A DNA stretch of 64,000 nucleotides from NCBI GenBank assembly GCA_949752735.1, contig OX457036.1, positions 3,126,539-3,190,538 on the forward strand, given 5' to 3'. The notes beneath the pieces are model-generated. The model searched no databases and had not been told where the DNA came from. It was given only the letters and a program-made list of their open reading frames with translations. This DNA is from Lumbricus terrestris. Lineage: Eukaryota; Annelida; Clitellata; Crassiclitellata; Lumbricidae. Positions 59,746-64,000 of the stretch are shown in pieces. Both the position numbers and the translations under genes were made by a program. How positions within the stretch are numbered: the stretch's first letter is position 1; each line of letters opens with the position of its first letter.

Positions 59746-59847
59746 TCAGAGAACAGCTGCTCTTTATTTTCATGCACAATAAAGATACTTAATTATAGCT
59801 TTGATCAAGAATGACATAAAGGTGTCGAAGTAAACATAGTTGCTTAA

Positions 59848-61051
59848 CCCCAGCTCGGTTTTTGACGGAAATTTTTATCCCTGAAAATAATTTAAGAAAT
59901 CGCTTCTATGACTTTTCCTAAATATGTTTCCTTCACAGAATGCATCCAGTTTCATTATTTATTCATGCACCCAAATAAGCTATATAGTACGAAAATGTAC
60001 CACGTCCTTGCTATTTTACTCAGAAATTTTTAAACATAGAATTATGCAAGCTTTACACATGAGTGTCTTGCTGTTACAATGTCTCCTTATCAGTATCTGG
60101 ACATTATAATAGAAATCGTTTTGGTTTCATAAAATTAGGATGTAGGTAATAGCCTAAATGAAATTGTCTATACACCAAATCACGCGAAGTTAACAAGTGT
60201 AGCATCAAGCCCTACAGCCGTCGAAGTGCGATCTTGCCATATACACTTGAACGCAATAATATTTATCTGTCAAGTCATGAGGCATTGAAACTATTGATAG
60301 ATGAAGTTATGAAACATTGAAGTATGAATATGGCACATATATAATGCCAGTAATAGTTAAACTGCAGTGTAAATCATAGGCTACTAAATATGATAATTTC
60401 ATCGCATAATAGGCTCAATGCTACATATAGAATGTGGCTTTCATGAAATTATTTGACCAAGAAATTATTAAATCATATATTCATTAGATACAGAACTTTA
60501 CTGCATGATAGCCAATTCAAGAACCTGGCCGCCATTTTATCCCAATTGTGGTTTCCTTGCAGTGCCATATAAGTGAAATTGGTTCCATCGCATTCCTTGG
60601 CCTCTAAAATGCTGATGTAGACCCGGAGATCATGTTTCCATTGCACATAATATCATGACTTCACTAATAGCCATTTTAATATTCTGGCCGCCATTTTGTC
60701 CGCCATTTTGATTTTCGTGCAGTGCCACATATGTGCCAATGGTTCCATTGCATTCCTGGACCTAAAAAATGTTGATTTAGACTCTGAAATGATGTTTCCA
60801 TTGCATACATAACTTCACTTATAGCCATTTAAGATTCTGGCCGCCATTTTGTCCGCCATTTTGATTTTCCTGCAGTGCTGCATATGTTAATTTGGTTCCA
60901 GTGCATTCCGCGAACCTTCCATAAATAACTTCTATTAGTTTTTTATTTGAAAATCGGAGTTTATCATAGGAATTTTGCGAATCACAGTGGGGGTATTTTT
61001 TTACCCCCCGGTGACCAAAATCGGTTGAGAAAAATCGTGACCCTATGAGGG
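59848..61051. mobile_element. TTAA-target transposon D', non-autonomous (1,204 bp)
   Basis: TTAA at 59844-59847 and 61052-61055. The right end complemented is CCCTCATAGGGTCACG, with the arm palindrome at 60989-61009. The left end begins CCCCAGCTCGGTTTTTGACG and lacks the outer palindrome that element D keeps, so about 45 bp of terminus is gone. The interior is the longer version of element D and has the same three CCGCCATTTTG units. It shares its right TTAA with element E. Confidence 0.8.
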
Positions 61052-61055
61052 TTAA

Positions 61056-63793
61056 CCCTCGGGCTACCAAGGGGAGGGGGATGGTGGCCACCTCCCCTAG
61101 GTTTTTTCGCAAATCAAACGCGTTCCGTCTGGAATAAAATTTTGAAAAAATTGGTAGCTGTAGAGGGTTCATTGGGACACATTTTGAGCTAAAATGTTTG
61201 ATGATGCCCCCTACCGTTCAAAAGTTACACCCGATATACCAAAGGTACCCGGGGGGGGTGGATACCTCCCCCCCTAGAATATCGTCTGTAACTTTTCCGC
61301 CCTTTAATATTAAGAGACACAAATTATACCATTCTATAGAGGGAATGTGGGGTAGGCCATTGCAAAACATTTTTTTTTAGAATGTTCATTGTGCACCCCT
61401 GCCATATTGTTACTATTACTTGGACATAATTGCCTGCAAATTTTCAGGTCTGTAGGCCATGTTTTGACCCCCGCCCACCTAAAAAGTAGTTTCATGTTCA
61501 AAATGGACATCTACAACATGGTAGCAAATTGTAAAATTTTTGCTTTACCTTTTAGAGGCTGTACCCATGGTAGCAAGGAGTGAATATATGAAAAAAGAAC
61601 CACCTCAGGAAGTAGTTCCTCCAATTTCATCCACACCAAACCGCCCATTACTTAGAAAGGATGATAGAGAAGTGCCTGAAGCGTGGTTCATACGTGGCTT
61701 GTTGACATCACATATTTGAAAGAATCTTGAGTTCAGTTCACAAAGACTTGTTTGGTGCAACATCAGGCCCTGACAACACCAATTTCATACAATTAAGAGA
61801 TTCTATTTGGCCAACAATTAACACAGAAGCTGGTTTTAAAACCCTGGAAATCAAAGACAGGTCTTTGAAACGCACTATGGAAAATTCTATACAGTCACTG
61901 AAGAGAATACTTTCTACTTCAAATAAAAGAACTTGCTACATCGCGCTGACTATCGAGAATGTGCTGAATTAATGCTGATATTTCTGGGTGAGACAACTGA
62001 AAGAGGAATACACTGGCTGAAGCCAGGAGTAGCGCATCATGCTCGATGGATGCCATCCATTTTGTATCCTGCAAAGATGTTGACTTTCAGTGCTCAAGCG
62101 GGATATGACATGGGCATGATCAGCAAATTGGAAGCACTATGTAACTTTAATGCGCTATTCTACGTTGAAAACTGGCTCTCTTCATCCATTGGGACCGATG
62201 CAGCGTATAATGATCTCAAGCTATGGCATGACTTGAACAAGTATTGTAAGCATGATCCACAAGTTGCCAATGCAGCCATGAAAGCCTTGGAAAGGCACTT
62301 CTGGTACTTAACAGAAGAATGTGCTGCATTCTCTCTTTTTCAAACAGGCTTTCCACTTCAGAAAGACAGCAGATTGCTCGAACACTGCTCCGAATTCCTA
62401 GACCAAGACAGTCTGAAAGGGGCCATCCAACGTTTCCTATGCTGAGCCACAGTACAAAGCTATCATCCCTTATTGGACCCAAATCCTGGTTCCTGTTTCA
62501 CAATTCACAGCATTGGAATTGGCGCCGACTGGCTAGGAAAACCTGTTAGTGAATTTCATAATGATCCCAATTACTAAGAAGCTGATACATATGTGCGGCA
62601 TGTCAAAGTGGTGAATGATCTGGCGGAATGGGCTGTGAAACTAATCCAATACTTCTCAACTAGTGTTACCAATGATGAAACACAAAAACAGTTTTTATTG
62701 CAAATGGTCGAATATCAACGCAAAGAAATTCCCAACTTTCAAAAAGAGACATTAAAGAAATTAACCTTCTCCTCCACAAAAACCTTCATTCAGTAAAGTG
62801 ATTTGACATGATATCATTGTGTAATGTGTATACACTATTACCAAACTTGTTAGTTTCTATATATGTAGTTTGTATTCATTGTATAGTAAACTGTCTTATA
62901 TTACAAACATCTTGTCATGCAGGAAAACAATGATTTATTAACTAAATCAGTTGATCGTGTTGGGCGGGGGTCAAAACACCACGAAATGACCTAAAATTTG
63001 GTGAACATTCACATTTTATCATTAGAAACAATATAGGAGGGGTGCACCAGAGAATTTAAAAAAAAATATTTTCCCCATACATAAATGAAATGGCCTAATG
63101 TGGGGCTACATTTCCATGCTCACTGAGTTGTCTTTTGACAACCGGAAGTGCTCAAAATAAATTAAAATATAAATAAAGGTGTTTTATTTTCATAAAATTG
63201 TCATGTTTTTGCTATTATTATAACTTATTCATAATTTATTTTTTAATAAAAATAAATTATGCCATTCTGTAGAGGGCATTTAGGGCTATTTGCTGATACT
63301 AAATAATTTGTCTTTTGATGACCGGAAGTGCTCAAAATAAATTAAAATGTGTGAAAATGTTGGGTTTTTTTACAACGCAAGCCGATATGTCTGCGTAAAC
63401 GTTTTTCAGCGGCTAAAACATGTTTTTTTGTTTTGATTGAACATAAAACAGACTTATTACTAGTTTTTATAGTTGAATATTGGACTTTATTATATGTAAA
63501 CTACTTTTTATATATAAATCATATATAAAACACACAGAATCTAATACATTCCTTATGCGTAAGTATACAATTTGTGGAATCGACGGGTACCCATGGTAAG
63601 AAATTCATAATTTCGAGGGGCATCCATATTTTCTGAACCTAAATATACCATTTTGTGCAAAAATGAATGTTGAATCGAATGGTGGATTACAAGTTATGAT
63701 ATCTCAAACCAAACCAAAAATCCAGGGGGGAGGTGGTAACCACCGCCCCCCCTTGGTAGTCAGTGTTACAAAAAAAGCTTGGTAGCCTGAGGG
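61056..63793 (+). mobile_element. TTAA-target transposon E carrying a decayed gene (2,738 bp)
   Basis: TTAA at 61052-61055 and 63794-63797. The ends are CCCTCGGGCTACCAAGG and, complemented, CCCTCAGGCTACCAAGC (15 of 17). Subterminal palindromes are at 61071-61097 (arms GGGG..GGTGGCCACC..CCCC) and 63725-63752 (GGTGGTAACCACC core). A further G/C-run palindrome lies near 61250-61276. GTACCCATGGTA occurs near both inner borders (61562 and 63589). Two ~180-bp tandem units with CCGGAAGTGCTCAAAATAAA lie at 63128 and 63308. It is the only member of the TTAA group here with protein-coding sequence. Confidence 0.85.
61600..62796 (+). pseudogene. Decayed transposase-like gene, C-terminal part
   Basis: In order, across frames: LERMIEKCLKRGSYVAC, a stop (61703-61705) where the frame continues HHIFERILSSVHKDLFG; GPDNTNFIQLRDSIWPTIN; a frameshift near 61925-61932; LHRADYRECAELMLIFLGE; GIHWLKPGVAHHARWMPSIL; DLNKYCKHDPQVANAAMKAL; a frameshift near 62440; LSSLIGPKSWFLF; an in-frame TAA at 62575; HVKVVNDLAEWAVKLIQYF; TNDETQKQFLLQMVEYQRKE; stop at 62794. 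The N-terminal half is missing. The layout recalls large uncharacterised transposase-like proteins I have seen in invertebrate gene sets. It does not resemble the piggyBac DDE domain. By position it is the likely mobility gene of the element. Confidence 0.7.
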
Positions 63794-63797
63794 TTAA

Positions 63798-64000
63798 AAC
63801 AAGCAATATGAATCAGTCAGTGTCCAGTGACATCTTGTGGCTACGGTTACAGTTGATCATAGTTGATGTATTTTGTAGTCTAGCGCTGATAATAATTTTA
63901 TGTCATTGCAAAAATCATTGACTTTCGCTAAGGATTCAGACTTACACTACCACGTTTAAAGGCAGAGTTTCAGTTGACATCAATCTAACCAGTTGATGCC
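63798..64000. other. Unassigned sequence
   Basis: Flank of element E. A TTTAAAGGCAGAGTTTCAGT segment ends the window. No gene. Confidence 0.5.

Overview
This is AT-rich, repeat-dominated, intergenic DNA from an animal nuclear genome, most likely an invertebrate. I cannot name the species. The signs are tRNA-derived SINEs, 5'-truncated LINEs, hAT and TTAA-target DNA transposons, and long microsatellites. There is also a sequencing gap of 200 Ns. I found no host protein-coding gene. The longest open frames are microsatellite translations or decayed transposon genes.

Layout. 1-8.2 kb holds simple repeats, two LINE fragments and a TIR element nested in a short retroposon. 8.27-12.34 kb is an old, diverged copy (Z0) of a block that recurs at 25.1-28.7 and 34.9-38.5 kb. 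12.7-15.0 kb holds two TTAA-target transposons sharing one TTAA. 15.3-18.9 kb is microsatellite, minisatellite and unassigned sequence with a LINE tail. 18.9-42.7 kb is a tandem array. An almost perfect direct duplication of about 9.81 kb (20.33-30.15 and 30.15-39.95 kb) is flanked by older, diverged copies of the same unit on both sides. Each young unit carries a 2.06-kb hAT element with another TIR element nested in it, an L2/CR1-like LINE 3' end, a short hAT MITE, three SINEs and a tRNA-Glu-like sequence. 42.7-56.6 kb mixes microsatellites, three hAT MITEs, LINE remnants and two paralogous 0.6-0.8-kb blocks. 56.6-63.8 kb is a cluster of four TTAA-target elements.

The array lets many insertions be checked inside the window, because one paralogue is filled and another is empty. 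At 41,789-41,803 the older copy carries what looks like a hAT excision footprint where the young units carry the 2.06-kb element.

The strongest candidate for something little described is a group of seven TTAA-target transposons. They differ in sequence but share one terminal design: TTAA, then CCCT (or CACT or CCCC), then, within about 10-35 bp in intact ends, a palindrome with G-run and C-run arms. Only the largest (61.06-63.79 kb) still has coding sequence. It is the decayed C-terminal part of a protein that does not look to me like a piggyBac DDE transposase. A second candidate is a roughly 100-bp module found at least 14 times on both strands, often in facing pairs.
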